This document shows, one piece after another, positions 23,145 to 52,345 of a stretch of DNA of 64,000 bases. Source of the DNA: Mugil cephalus (Eukaryota > Chordata > Actinopteri > Mugiliformes > Mugilidae); NCBI RefSeq assembly GCF_022458985.1, contig NC_061789.1, positions 7,606,357 through 7,670,356 of the forward strand. Reading direction: 5' to 3'. The notes below the pieces were generated by a model. It ran no database searches and was not told the origin of the DNA. It was given only the letters and a program-made list of their open reading frames with translations. Both the position numbers and the translations under genes were made by a program. Each line of letters opens with the position of its first letter. Position 1 is the stretch's first letter.

Positions 23145-25712
23145 TTTCTTGACAGTTTTAACTTTAAACATAAAACACCTACTAAAATATGTTGGATTGT
23201 CTTGTTAATGTGTATTTGTGTAAGAAATTGTGGGCAACAAACGTGGCAAATTTGTGGGGGAAAATTAAAAAAAATATATAAAAAAAATGTCTGATCAACC
23301 AAAGATTTTGTGACCCCGCCCCCCCTGCAGTACCTCCGCAGACCACTAAAGTTCGTGGACCCCCTGTCGTGGACCCCCGGTCGAAGACCTGCGATTTAAA
23401 CGGTCGTCATGAAGACGGCGCCATCACTGGGCGGTCGCTCTAAGGGGCCGACCCAGGCAATTCTAAAATGATCGGAAGTCAAGACCCTTTGTAGTTGTTT
23501 ATTTTAGGCCCAGGAGCACATCTCTGTATCTCTGTGCGTTTCCATGGAAACTGGCTACTGTGAAAGCTGCCAAAAAAACCCCGGAGGAGAAGATGGAATA
23601 ACAGAATCATGTGACTAAACATGTGCGCTGCATGAAAGAACTTTACTCTGGACAATAAATTCAGCCAGAAAGCAATCTGTAAATTATGTAATGTGGGTAT
23701 TTGGAGAGGCGGTGGTAGTAAGATATCGTTAGTTAATACTAGCAACTCCATTCAACACAAGGAGAGGAAATTTTGTTGATTTAAGATTGGACCGGGACTC
23801 AGGACAGGAAATACTCAATACTGAAAGATAAGTATTAGTACAGTGGAGCATTAAAACTTGATGGGGACATCCCTGTGTTTGTCCATCTGGGTCTGTGTTT
23901 ACCTTTGGGCAACGAGGCTTTGGTCTGAGTGTAGAACATGACGTAGATCCCGGAGAAGGGGACGTCTCTGAGCAGGGTGGCCATCAGACCGGAGAACAGA
24001 GCAGCAGGGCCTTCGGTCCGGCAGACACTGCGCAGAGCTCCGGCTACACTCCCGTAACTGTACCTGCCGCACTAACACAGAGAGGACGCGGAGTTTAGGT
24101 CAATGCACGCACAGAGATCACAATGACAAACAACACACTGAAGTAAAAGGGCTCATTTAAACAGAGCATTTGCATTTTTTTTCTTCAATTCTTCTTAAAA
24201 CAAGAAGGAAAATCTGTTCTGAATTATGTATCTCTATGTTTTAAAAATAAAATGCAAAGTCTCCAACACTTAAACACCAGAGAAGAGAGGCCACATTCAC
24301 TACAACCTTGCCAGTTCATTAGGTACACTAGTGAACACGATCTAATGCAACAGCCCTGCACTAAATCCTTCTTTATTACTGTTATAACGTTCACTTTGTT
24401 TAACTAAAACTGGGTTACTGAAGTAATAGGAACATGTGTCTCTGTAATATTAGAATGCATTCCCTTCTTTTACTAGTGTACCTAATGAACTGGCACGTGT
24501 GCTCACACAGTATCGGCTGCTTACTTCAAAGCGCGTCTTGATGACAGTGACCGGCAGCATTATGACGCCCGCCACCGTCCGAGCTCCACCTCCCAGCAGC
24601 ACGGCCTCCACGGCTCCGGGGCTGCCCTCCGGGAAGTAGTGCTGCTTCAGAGTGTTGTAGGTGCTGAAGTAGATGCCGACTCCTGGGATGGTCCGGGCGA
24701 AGGACTGGGGGAGCACACAGATGAGAAAAAAATAGATGATTAAATGGCTCAGGCACAAACAAAGTGGACGTCTGAGAAAAATGATGCCGTGAGAAGTGTA
24801 AGTGTCAGTAAGACGTTCTAACCGGTGAAACCCCCTTCCAGAGGCCCAGCAGCTTCTCAGTCCGCACCACGCTGAGGAGCATGGACACCATGCCCACTCT
24901 GCCCGACCTGGAACGACGGGCAAACATCCAGATAAAGCAGTTGTAATCAGTCAAACAACAAACGGTTTCAATAAATTGATTTGAGGCATGCGGGTCCGAG
25001 AGGGTAATTACCCCGGCTGCACGCCGCTCTGCAGCGTCTGCAGACGGGTCTTGACCAGGTCGAGGGGCTGGAACAGCAGCGTGGAGCAGGTCCCGCTCAG
25101 GGAGCCGCACATGAAGGCTTTGATTGCCGGGTGAGCCTGAGGGATGGGGATGAGTTTCACTTATAATGCACATGTACAAACCAGATGTAGCACCACAGAA
25201 ATATCTGCAATAAAATCCTCCACGGCAGTTTGATTTAGCATAAAAACGTGCATTTTATAGATTTTACTGAAGCTTTATTTGCACTACGACAACATATGCA
25301 GATTATTTAGGCTTATTTTTTTTTAATGCTGTACATATTTTTTTACTGAACGCATTGTTAAATAGTAATTTTGTCCATAGGAAGGTGACACTGGCCTCCA
25401 AAGAGGGGAGTGTACAAATAAATGTTTTACTTGTCCTATTTTCTTTTTTATATGAAACATGAGGCATAAAACTTTGATGCAAGCAAAGAAGAAAATTACG
25501 TTTTCACAATCTCTTAAAAAAAAAAAAAAAAAGTTAACAGCTGCATAACAAAAGAATTTGATCTTAATTATCCGGCTGCCAGGAAAATCATTGAGCATTT
25601 TAAGGGACGTCCTGACGAGATACTTATGGAGGTCATCTCCAGTAACTACTACAAAGTAAATAAACGTGTAAATACGTGTTCCCGCTGCCAAACTCACCAG
25701 TGACAGTTCCAT
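22328..25712 (-). CDS. slc25a38: SLC25A38, mitochondrial glycine transporter
   Basis: This inner-membrane carrier of the SLC25 family imports glycine for the first step of haem synthesis. Seven coding exons: 25698-25712, 25012-25136, 24823-24907, 24525-24704, 23903-24071, 22565-22725 and 22328-22450. They total 858 bases, 285 residues plus TGA, close to the human 304. Three carrier repeats carry the signature PX(D/E)XX(K/R): [22 protein letters not shown] and [11 protein letters not shown]. Family-specific text includes [59 protein letters not shown] and the end [20 protein letters not shown]. The second repeat has Val and Thr in the middle of its signature instead of an acidic residue, as in the human protein. 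The first exon codes only MELSL before AHPAIKAF. The presequence-free start fits fish proteins as I recall them. Confidence 0.95.
22756..23391. mobile_element. hAT-like nonautonomous element in slc25a38 intron 5
   Basis: The ends look like imperfect terminal inverted repeats: CAGAGGTTTTCAA at the left and, reverse-complemented, CAGGTCTTCGA at the right, both of the CAGRG type of hAT elements. Inside is a (TA)n run at 23102-23137. It is flanked by inverted copies of GTTTAAAGTTAA...ACTGTCAA (about 23048-23075) and its complement (about 23149-23170). No transposase frame. A related piece is at 63528-63690. An exact 8-bp target duplication was not seen. Confidence 0.5.
23575..23720 (+). mobile_element. 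hAT transposase fossil with BED-type zinc finger
   Basis: The plus strand reads [20 protein letters not shown] followed by GIWRGGGS, which matches the start of a BED zinc finger (aromatic residues, then CxxC) as in hAT-superfamily transposases. The rest of the gene is absent or decayed. It lies in slc25a38 intron 5, opposite to the host strand. Confidence 0.6.
24311..24493. mobile_element. MITE with perfect 22-bp terminal inverted repeats
   Basis: The left end CCAGTTCATTAGGTACACTAGT (24311-24332 by position) is the exact reverse complement of 24472-24493. The 183-bp element has no coding capacity and sits in slc25a38 intron 4. Fragments with the same AACATTAGGTAC/TAGGTACACTAGT core are at 14886 and 3931, so it is one of a family. 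The parent transposon superfamily is unknown to me. Confidence 0.75.
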
Positions 25713-26520
25713 AATTCTTCAGGACGATGAATATGTTTTATCCAAGACACAAAAATGTAGGTTGATCCTCTCCCTTTTGAATGCTGCTGCTCAATCTAAA
25801 ACAGGATTAAAAAAAAAAAGTCACAAACTGGCCTTTTGGAGGAGGAGGACGATGCATGCGTGCAGTCCTGCAGTCTGAGCCAGGGAAGGTAAACGCAGAT
25901 CTCTAAATAGACAAACCAGATGACCAACGCTGCGCTTCCCATTAGTGACCACCAGACACACAACACGCAGCTACTCATTAACTCACCAAAGGAATTATTG
26001 TGCAACACGTGAGAGACTAATGCTGTAAGCGTGGATTCATGTTCTTACTACATAAGACGATAACAATATAAATGTCATTTATTTATTTTTTTAAATACAA
26101 CTTTTTTTACCAGAATTATGAATTTTGTGCTACTGCTATCGTTTTCAAATAAGTAAATGTTCCTGTTTCAGAAAATTAAAAAGCGAAGACGAACCTTAAA
26201 TTATTTACTTCCAGCTTTGTCTCCGTCGAGAACCAGCAACAAAATACTTTATCACCTCCTGTAACAGGCTGTGAAAGTCTTGCTATAAAATAAAAAGACC
26301 TCCCATTGAAACTCAGACCGGCCACTTCCTGCTTGAGTCGACGTAAGCCGGTCGAAACCACACCCCCAAAAAAGAAGGCCTCTGATTGGCTGGCCGCCGG
26401 TCTGACGTTTCACGCATATTACACACGTGCACCCTGGTTGGCTGTAGGAGAACGTGACAGGTGAAGCGGATAAACTGATGTTTTTAACAAAAAGACGAAC
26501 TCTGAAACATCTGAAACGCT
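25713..26520. other. slc25a38 upstream region
   Basis: Contains the presumed slc25a38 5' UTR and promoter. A CCAAT box on the minus strand (GATTGG on plus, near 26385) and another (GTTGG near 26434) are the only elements I would point to. The transcription start cannot be placed. No other gene is supported. Confidence 0.4.
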
Positions 26521-26521
26521 G

Positions 26522-26905
26522 CAATGTGGACTAATGAAGACAAAATTATTTGTCAGAAATATTCTTCAATAAATGGAATGAAATTAACTATCTCTCTATA
26601 TTTTTTTAAAAAAAGTATTCTCTGGTATAGTTGCTCATGGCTTCATCCTACAACAAGATAATGACCCAGAACTTTAGTCCAAGCTAAACCAGAACCACCT
26701 CAGGATGAAAACAAGATGGAAAGCTTGAAAACGTGGAGTGGCCCGTGTCCCCAGTCTCTAGACTTTAACCCCATGGAGGTGGTTTGTGATGAACTGGACA
26801 GAAGAGTGAAAGGACAGCGTCCTACAGGTGTCACACGTTTCCCCCCCAGCTCTAACCTTAACCCTAATTTCTGGAACAAAACTGGGACGAACTGTCTTTG
26901 ATTTC
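26522..26905 (+). mobile_element. Tc1/mariner transposase remnant (C-terminal part)
   Basis: Plus-strand pieces of a Tc1-type DDE transposase: MWTNEDKI at about 26524, then QQDNDP (the second catalytic Asp region) at 26652-26670, and WSGPCPQSLDFNPMEVV followed by CDELDRRVKG at 26735-26815, matching WPSQSPDLNPIE.xWDELDRRVK of the family. The frame is interrupted and the ends are not preserved. An inactive copy between slc25a38 and myh9. Confidence 0.8.
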
Positions 26906-27870
26906 CAGTTTAGAAAGAGGGAAAGTCACAAGTGTGTTCACACAGTAAATCAGCCAAAGTTACTTTGACGAGTTGAAAGTTTAGAATATATTTTGGGTTA
27001 TATATTGCTTCCATGTTTTATTTATTTATTTGTAACTTCAGTTGTTTATTTGGTCTATGCTTTAATTTCAGAGTAAGAGACATTAAAAAATTAATACATT
27101 TCAATAACAAAAGAAAGAAATAAAGTGTTCTAAAACTTATATTACAATGTATTTTATATAAAGATACATACATAATATCCTTTTTGTAATATATCCTATA
27201 TTTAAATCAATATTTATGATTTTATATAAAATATTTTATTACATTTTTTCAAAAAATATAATTTATTACATATATATATATATATATATATACACATACA
27301 CAATGCATAAAGGTAAAAGGTGTAATTTTATTCTGTATAGAAAATAACTTGTAATAAATGCTGTAAAAAAATAAATTTAGTTAATGTAAACAAAATGCAC
27401 CCACAATCATTGTGTCATCTACAAACATTAATGAAATTAGTAAAAACTTGGTTCAGTTTTATTAACTGTCCCAATCAACAGTTATTGTATTATTAATGCA
27501 ATGTTTACCCTACTTTGGAAAATGTTTAGATTTTATAGAGAAGATTGAAAGATAATAGCATGAAATAAAAGTACTGAAAAAGAAATGCAACAGAAAAAAA
27601 TATTTTCTAACTTATTTCTATTTTGTAGTGTTTTAATTCCAGTTTTTTAAAATCGTGGTGGAAGACAAACTAAAAAGCAGCTTTCTCACCCAAATGCCTC
27701 CATCCTTGTTTACCAGAACATATGGTGAAACCGGTTCTGACCTGATTTGCCTTTGCTTTCCACTTATAGAAACCTCGCCTGCCCTCTCCTGGTGAAAAGC
27801 GACAACACTCGTCCCCATGCCAACGAACACGAAATGCACGAAAAGACGAGGACACAGAGGTAGCAGTTTA
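26906..27870. other. Intergenic, slc25a38 to myh9
   Basis: Very AT-rich spacer with a (TA)n microsatellite at about 27270-27292 and no supported gene. Confidence 0.6.
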
Positions 27871-27879
27871 GAAAGCATC

Positions 27880-29249
27880 TTTAATTGCATTAACATTACA
27901 CAACATGATTTCTGTTCCAGAGGTGCAGACAGACAAAATATTTGAGATTTTTTTTATTTATTTTTTTATCCTTTAGTTTATCGAAAAATGCGACCCTTTA
28001 AATCGTGAGCTGTTAAGTAACAACACGTTCCTCTCACTTTCCAGCAGTGTGAGCCAAAAGCCGACCCCGGGCACAGCTCGCATCTACTCGCATCTACTCG
28101 CGTGCGACTCCCCGAACCCGCTCTCGTGGGTTCACTATAAAAGGCCAATCAAGAGTTTAGCGCACATTAAAAGTAACGTCACCGCTTCCTGAATCTGCCT
28201 TTTTAGTACTTTACAACCTCCTGTCTCAACAAAGCTGTGCCCTGAGAATACAGTGTGTGCTGTGAGTATAAGAACTACCCCACCACCCCCTGAATTCGAC
28301 CCTGAACATTAACCGAAACACTGATCATGATAAACATAAAAAAAAAAAACAACAAATCAATGCATGTCCAGAAAACAAAGCCCCTTCCCAGCTGCATTTA
28401 AGGCCCTTAGTGTGTGTTGGCACTTCCTAAATGAGCTTTAGAAACTTCTCCTTAACCGTTTCAATGAAAACACACAAAAACAGTGGTTTACATCGTTCGA
28501 GGCTAAAGTCTTTTTTTTTGTTTTCCTTCTTCTTTTCAGTGCAAAATTAAGAAATTTCCGCACAGTCACAATCACAATGCCTTCAGCATGCCAATGAGTC
28601 TCTGATCGTTACTTGAAATCTGCCTCAAATTTTTAAGTTTCCTCATGAAATGTAACAAAAAAAAAGCCCAAAAGCATAGTCACGAGTGCTAATTGCAGCT
28701 AAACTGATAGAGTACATTTCAGCGTATAAACCTTTGAGCCGAGAGCGCGAGCATAATAAAGCACTTCCATTCTTAACCATTATAAAAACGTCTGCATAAA
28801 ATACAACTCTATAGATTGAGATATTACTTTGGTCCCCTTCCAGTAATCTGCCTTCATTTATGTATACTTCTTTCTTTATTTTCCTTTTCTTCAATTAGAA
28901 AAATAGATCCTAAATCAGGACTAATATAAGTGGAATGCTTCCTTACAAAAATATTTTTTCCCAGAGAATGAAAAATGAAGCAAAAGAAAAATTTTGGCCC
29001 ATAATATAACGTGTGAGTGTGTGTTTTTTGTCAGCGCGACGATTGTCCGAGTTAAAACTGGTTTACATGTTCTAAATGCATAGATTGTCTCAGGACTAAT
29101 GGAGGAATGAGTCCCTGTCTCTAGTCTGGATACGTTTTTTTTCTTTTTCTTCCCTCTGTTCATAGTTACAGTAATGTGAGTAATGTGTGCCTGAATGTTT
29201 TTTTTTTTTTCTTGGGTCTATTTCTGATGCAGCTCTAAGGAGTCGCTGT
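27880..29249 (-). other. myh9: myh9 3' UTR
   Basis: About 1.37 kb follow the myosin stop on the minus strand. ATTAAA (27880-27885) and AATAAA-like sequences (around 27950) are possible poly(A) signals. A short 11-base repeat (TCGCATCTAC) occurs at 28078-28100. No coding content. Confidence 0.5.
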
Positions 29250-46560
<17,311 letters not shown>

Positions 46561-48004
46561 GGTCGCTGTTTAAAAAAAAAAAAAAAGAGAGGAAAACAAG
46601 GAGTCAGAATTATTAACCACGTTCATTCCTATCAAATCTGGAGGAATCAAAGCAGCTCTGGTTGGGTAAATAATTGTTTTGCTTTGCTTGCTTTGTGACC
46701 CTCTCTATTTTCACAAGCCATCTCTAAGGAATGCTAAGGTCACCGCTGATGGGATGCACAACAGGAAGACTGCGCTCATGTTAGGTTTTGTTGACATAAA
46801 ACACAACCACGTCAAACTAACTCCCCTCCGGCCTTTGGCTATCGGCCGTGAATGCTTAATCAGATCTCCAGCCGCCGGACAATTGAGGTGACAGAAGAAA
46901 AAAACATGAGCCCAAGATCAGAGGGACTCGAGTTCATCTCTCGGCGGAGATGCCTCCCATATGGCCCGAATGCTTCAATACCGATGGGAAACCCGCGAGG
47001 AAGCATGTGTTTGTCGTCATGTTCCTACTGTCTGTTTCGAGGAGGAGGGGAGTGGAGTTGACTGTGCGTGATCTTGAATAGATAAGAGTGAACCAGTGCA
47101 AGAATTACAGCCCTTATCAACCAAGAAGTCCCAGGAATGAAACCCAGCAACTAATAAGGAAACTAAAGTCCCCTTTGTAGATTTCTGTTTGTGTTGTTTT
47201 GGTTCAGACAAAGCGTAAAGAAGGAAGATAAAAGTTTTAGCTGATGCAGGTATTTGTTTTTTTTTCCCCCCCACACACACACACACTTGCCAAACCAGAT
47301 TGTTGTATTCCTCTTTGTCAACACAATTCACACTCATTAAAAACCATTAGTAAATATTCATTCTGGTTACACGTCCTCTTGGTTGCCTTCCAGGTTTCAG
47401 TTTTTCATAATCGTTTTATTGTCACCAACTTTGGTACAAATTGATTTCTAATATTATTTTAAGTTCAGTACCACAATGTAACTGGATTATGAAACTATGT
47501 GTCAACTGTACAGACTCCCCACTCTACAGTTGGTTAAATGCCTTTAGCCGTATGAAAAGCAGCATCTGGCGACCTAATGGGGAGGGTTTAATGCTCCATT
47601 CATCTTCTGCAGGCCACAATGAGACGGTAGGAAGCTCCTACAACTGTCAACACGTGTAGAACACTTACAATACACAATTCATGCAGCAGCATTCGCTGTG
47701 CACTTGGACGACTTGTCCTTGGTTCTCCGTGTTCTGCTGTAAAAACAATGAGCTGGGAGGGGAACTGTCAAACCGAATAAAAACTTCTCGAAATGGATTG
47801 AAGACAAAGGCTTTACGTTTAACGCATGCATGTCTGTTTCATATCAAACGCAAACGCACCGAGTACATAACTGAAACGACAGTAGAACTCGGAGCGCTCA
47901 TAAAAAACAAGCTGTTGGCAGTTTAACCCATATAGAAAGTGACTAGACAAGTAAAACCAGTAATGAAGAAGAAAAGAGGCGAAGCACCCAACCGTAACGA
48001 GAGC

Positions 48005-48066
48005 AGAGACACTGCAGGCCATTAAACGAACATAGAGAGACGCTGCAGGCCATTAAACGAACATAG
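48005..48066. repeat. 31-bp tandem duplication
   Basis: AGAGACACTGCAGGCC...CATAG at 48005-48035 is repeated at 48036-48066 with a single A/G difference. A simple recent tandem duplication within the myh9 first intron. Confidence 0.9.
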
Positions 48067-51000
48067 TGTGCTTTCACCGACGACCGGTGCCCCAGACTTT
48101 TACCATCTCAATTATCATTCCAACACCGCAGGACCATGACACCGTTTTCCCAGCAGCACCAGGGTCATTAACGTTTCTCAACGTTCCCTCACCTCTGACG
48201 TGAAATCCAGAGCTGCCCCATGCATTCGTATTTGCACACACTGCGCTGCTCACATGTAAACACTATGGAAATCACGTTCGAGGTCTGGTTCAGCTTGTGT
48301 AAATGTGTTTCATATAACAATGCGAGTAATTTTACATTGTGTTGTGGTCCGCCGAGACCCGGCTCTGCTGCCAAATTCTCGCACTCATTATAAACACAGC
48401 TTGAACATGAGTGGGACTTTACGGCTAGCACCCAAGATCGTTAAATTTAAATTTAAGACACTGCTGTACAACAGAATCTCGTCAACGAGGGGATGCTCCG
48501 TGACCGAACACAAACAAATCGTTCCTAAAGTGTACTGAGAAAACACAACAATCTCTCGAGGGTCTTTCAAAAAAAGAAAAAAAAATAAATAAATAAATAA
48601 AGTAGAGATATTTAACATGGTTGTGTCGGTTCCAGCACATTAACCCTGCCCTGTGAGAAAGAAAGCAGAGTGAAGCCACTCTTCTCATGACCCCTGCCTC
48701 ACTACGGCCGACGTCCATCACCGGTTCACTCCGCCTCCCAAAACTAATCGCCGGTGCGTCCTCCCCATCCCACAACAGAACGTGGGGCAAATTAGTCCCG
48801 CTACGCCTCTCAGCTGGCTCCAAGCTTCCTCCTCTGCCTTTCAGTCACCGTCGTTTCTTAGTCCAGATCCCAGAATCCTCTCGCCAACCCCCCTCGTGTT
48901 TATCCAGTCCTTTCAGGGTCGCATTCCTCCCATACTCACCCTTTATCAGGGAGAGACAGTGAGCAAAGGCATTCCACAAATTTCTGCCCTCCATACCTCC
49001 ATCTTTACATCCTTTTCAGACCTACTTTCTGGTGTTCCTTCCCATTTAGTTTTTTTTTTTTTTTTTTTATTCCCACCAATCTCCTTGAGGATTTCATCCC
49101 CTCGCACTTGCATCACGGCCGTGTCCACTCGCATCAAACAGCCCCCGCGTTGAACGTATTAGACAGTCCTCCCATGCTCCTTTAAACATTCGGATCAGTC
49201 GGCCACATGCGGAGTTAAATATGTGCCTCGACCGATAATCCCTGTTGCTTTGTCGTCTGGCAAGAACAAGAAGTGAAACAGAACGGGCTGAACACACCCA
49301 AAGCTCGGTTATGCTTGAGCTCGCCGTGTCTCAAAGCTGCTCGGAGACACGTTGGCCGTATCTCAAACACTTCTAATAAATAAAGCCCTTGACCCCGTGC
49401 AACAGATGCCGCTTTCGAGCAGGAATTACGTGCCGGGTCACTGATATCAGTGATTGTTAAGATTATTCCTTAAGAGGCTGCAGATGTTTATAACAGTGAT
49501 CATTTTTAAATGCTTATTTTATTATCCCATTAATCTATAAAAACACCCGGAGAAAAAAAAGGGTAAATTTTGAGTCTTGCCAACCGAATGTGGCTTCCTA
49601 AGTTGTTCTTTTGCTCCAATCAGTGGACTGAAGCACATCACTATCACCTAAAACAAAGAATACCAGTTAAGTATCAGTAAAGAAAAGACACGAGGCCGGT
49701 CTGTTGATGCCAACCACCGTCTGACTCACATGCTTGACACAGATAACTCAGTGACACACTTCGAACTACCTCTCTCGAGACTAGAACGAGGACTAAATTT
49801 ACTCCGATGGCTATTCTAGTTTGACAAGCGCTGTTCTATATAGAAAGTAGAGGGAAGAGGAGGGATAAAGACCTCCCATCAGCCGCTTTTAAATCTTTTC
49901 CTTTCCTCGTGGAGCTTCACAGATACAGGCTACATCCGCACCAATACAAAACTCAAACTTAGACCCTGTTTAGTCCAGATTTTCTATGTTAGGTTAGAGA
50001 AACAACAGCTATTCCCATATAAAATCAACTGTAGACTTAGATAGCATTAAAACTCGTACTAATTGTGATTAAATAGAGGAACCTCCAGGACTTCCTTTTG
50101 GGAATGGACACTTTTTATTGTTTGACTAACTTGGCAACAGTAGCATAGGAAGTTGGGACTTGGAGGGTAACCTCAGGTTGGTGACATGCAGACCAATCAA
50201 TAAGCAAAGTCAACTCAACATGGAGAACCAGTTAAAGGAAACGCTGGTCATGTTGTACACGACTGTTCTGCCTTCATTTTTATCACACAACTACTGCATA
50301 CACATGCATGAGTCAAGATGTTATTTCAGCAATTACCCTACCCTGAAGTGTTATCAGCCCTGGATGGCTATTGTTTTTGTTTTAAATGGCATTTTAAACG
50401 TACTAGTGCGACTGTAGCCTAATGACCGAGGATCTTGGAAACTCCTCCATAATCCCGCAAGAATCGGTTTCCCCGAATCCCCGGTCACCGAGGAGCAACA
50501 CCTGCTGAGAAAACACGACCTATTCTGCAGAGGCCCGTTTAAAATGAGATTAGCTGCTCCAGATATTCATAACGAGGATTACTCATTAACAGAATAGATG
50601 GCAGGAGGTAGGCCACACAGAGATTTTTTTGCCAGGAGTTATTTTCAGAATGACTGAATTTTATGGGACCTGACGGAGATACCATTAAAGGATTATATTT
50701 TTTAAAAAAATGCGTTAGCACTGACTGCCCCGTCGAGGGGTAGGCTGCTTTAAAGAGGAAGTGGAACCGCAAAATAAATAACACGAGGAGGAGGTCGGCT
50801 TCTAAAACAGGATCACAGCAACCAGAATGTGGTCACAAACAGAGGAAGTAAGGCAGGGGCCCGGGACTTTAAGATGTGGAGTAGGAACGAGGACAGGAAA
50901 GCAAAAGAGGAGAGCTGCAGAGCGTCCTCCTCCTCACTCCTGCTCAGAAAACAGGTCAACTCTGGTCTTTATAAAGCCGATGCAATCCATCCATCCATCG

Positions 51001-52204
51001 GTCAGACTCCATCTCATTCCTTTCCACTTCGCCGATTCTCCCCGAGTAACTGCAACGGCGAGGAATCGTGACAACCCGCCGCCACAGCAGCTTGACCATG
51101 TACAGTCAAATCTGCTCCAGCGAAAAAAAAGGGGGGGAACCCATAAACCAGCCGTGCTTTGTTGGCCGTCCCATTGGCAGGATTATTAATAGAATAGCAA
51201 AGTCTCCCAACAACTACATCCCTTCATTACATCCGTCTAGCCTAAGCTGAGCCAAATCTGTTGTTTTCTTCAAGCTGAGGATATTGTTTTGCACTGTTGA
51301 CACCTCGGACCGTTTGAATTTGAACGTTTAAAGTTGCTCGTTCCAGCAAATCCTCCAGTCTGAGCTTCACTACTTTCATCCCCCACACTGATCATCTTCT
51401 CTGCAAGTTCACTTTGTCGACAGTGAATGCCAGACTAGGGCTGGTAAGGTACCGAGTCAGTCAAAATCCTTTATGGGTTTGCACGTCGACTCCCTCTTCC
51501 CTCTTCCCTTCACCCTCCTCCTCCTTCTCTTCCTCGTCCACTGAAAGCAGGAGGAGGAAGGGTGGGGCAAGGAGGAGAGAGGGGAGTAAAGAGGAAATGA
51601 CAAACTAAGAAAACTATTTTGCCATTTGTGGAACTTGTTGTGTGTGAGTCTTTCAAAAAAAAGGGATGGAGGGGGAGAGGAAAGGTGGCGATTTCTAGAG
51701 CACATGCTGAGCAGCTCCGTGGACTGAGACATAAATTAAGCCCTCGGTGGAAAATAATCACACTGCATGACAGATCTACATCACTTTCCACATTACTTTT
51801 CGCATTCCTGACCCAAGCGGGATCCAGTTTCACTGCGCTATAAGCTGGCTACTGCCATCCAACACTTGCAACCAGAGGCCCCCTTTTGAGGTCTAAGGTC
51901 TCGGTGCCACACCGAGATGTCTACTTGTTGTTGGGATCAGCTGCCAGTTGGTGGCAGTGCCAAAAAAACATGTGAACCACTGGAAATGGAAGCCGCTTTC
52001 GGAGCTTTAGTTTTGTCGCTCGGACTGGAAAAGACTATCAGAATATCGCGTTTTGCTATCTAGAAAATAGGGATGTCCCAGTTAGTGTTGTGGCTTTTTT
52101 TTAGACGACTGTATCGGATTGGGCTGCAGGGCTTTTGTTCTTAGTTCTGCCAAAACCACGGCTGTTTCGCGTGTTTTGTTGGTGGTCAGCTAGCGTCAGA
52201 GCAG

Positions 52205-52345
52205 CTAAAAAAATCCCAGAAGAAGAAGATAGACATGACTAAACATGTCTAGTGTGTGGAAGTACTTTACTCTGGGAAATTAACTCAGTAAGAGAGAAAT
52301 TTGTAAATATTACAATGTGGGTGTTTGGAGAGGTTTTTGTAGGAG
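52205..52345 (+). mobile_element. Second hAT BED-finger fossil
   Basis: The plus strand reads VWKYFTL, a stop, then KREICKYYNVGVWRG. This aligns with the copy at 23575-23720 and with BED zinc fingers of hAT transposases. The second finger cysteine is mutated to Tyr and there is an in-frame stop, so it is dead. Confidence 0.6.

Noticed and set aside
22748-23400. Target-site duplication for the hAT-like element
   Set aside because: Flanks (ACTTAAAT and CGATTTAA) are not a direct 8-bp repeat, so none is claimed.
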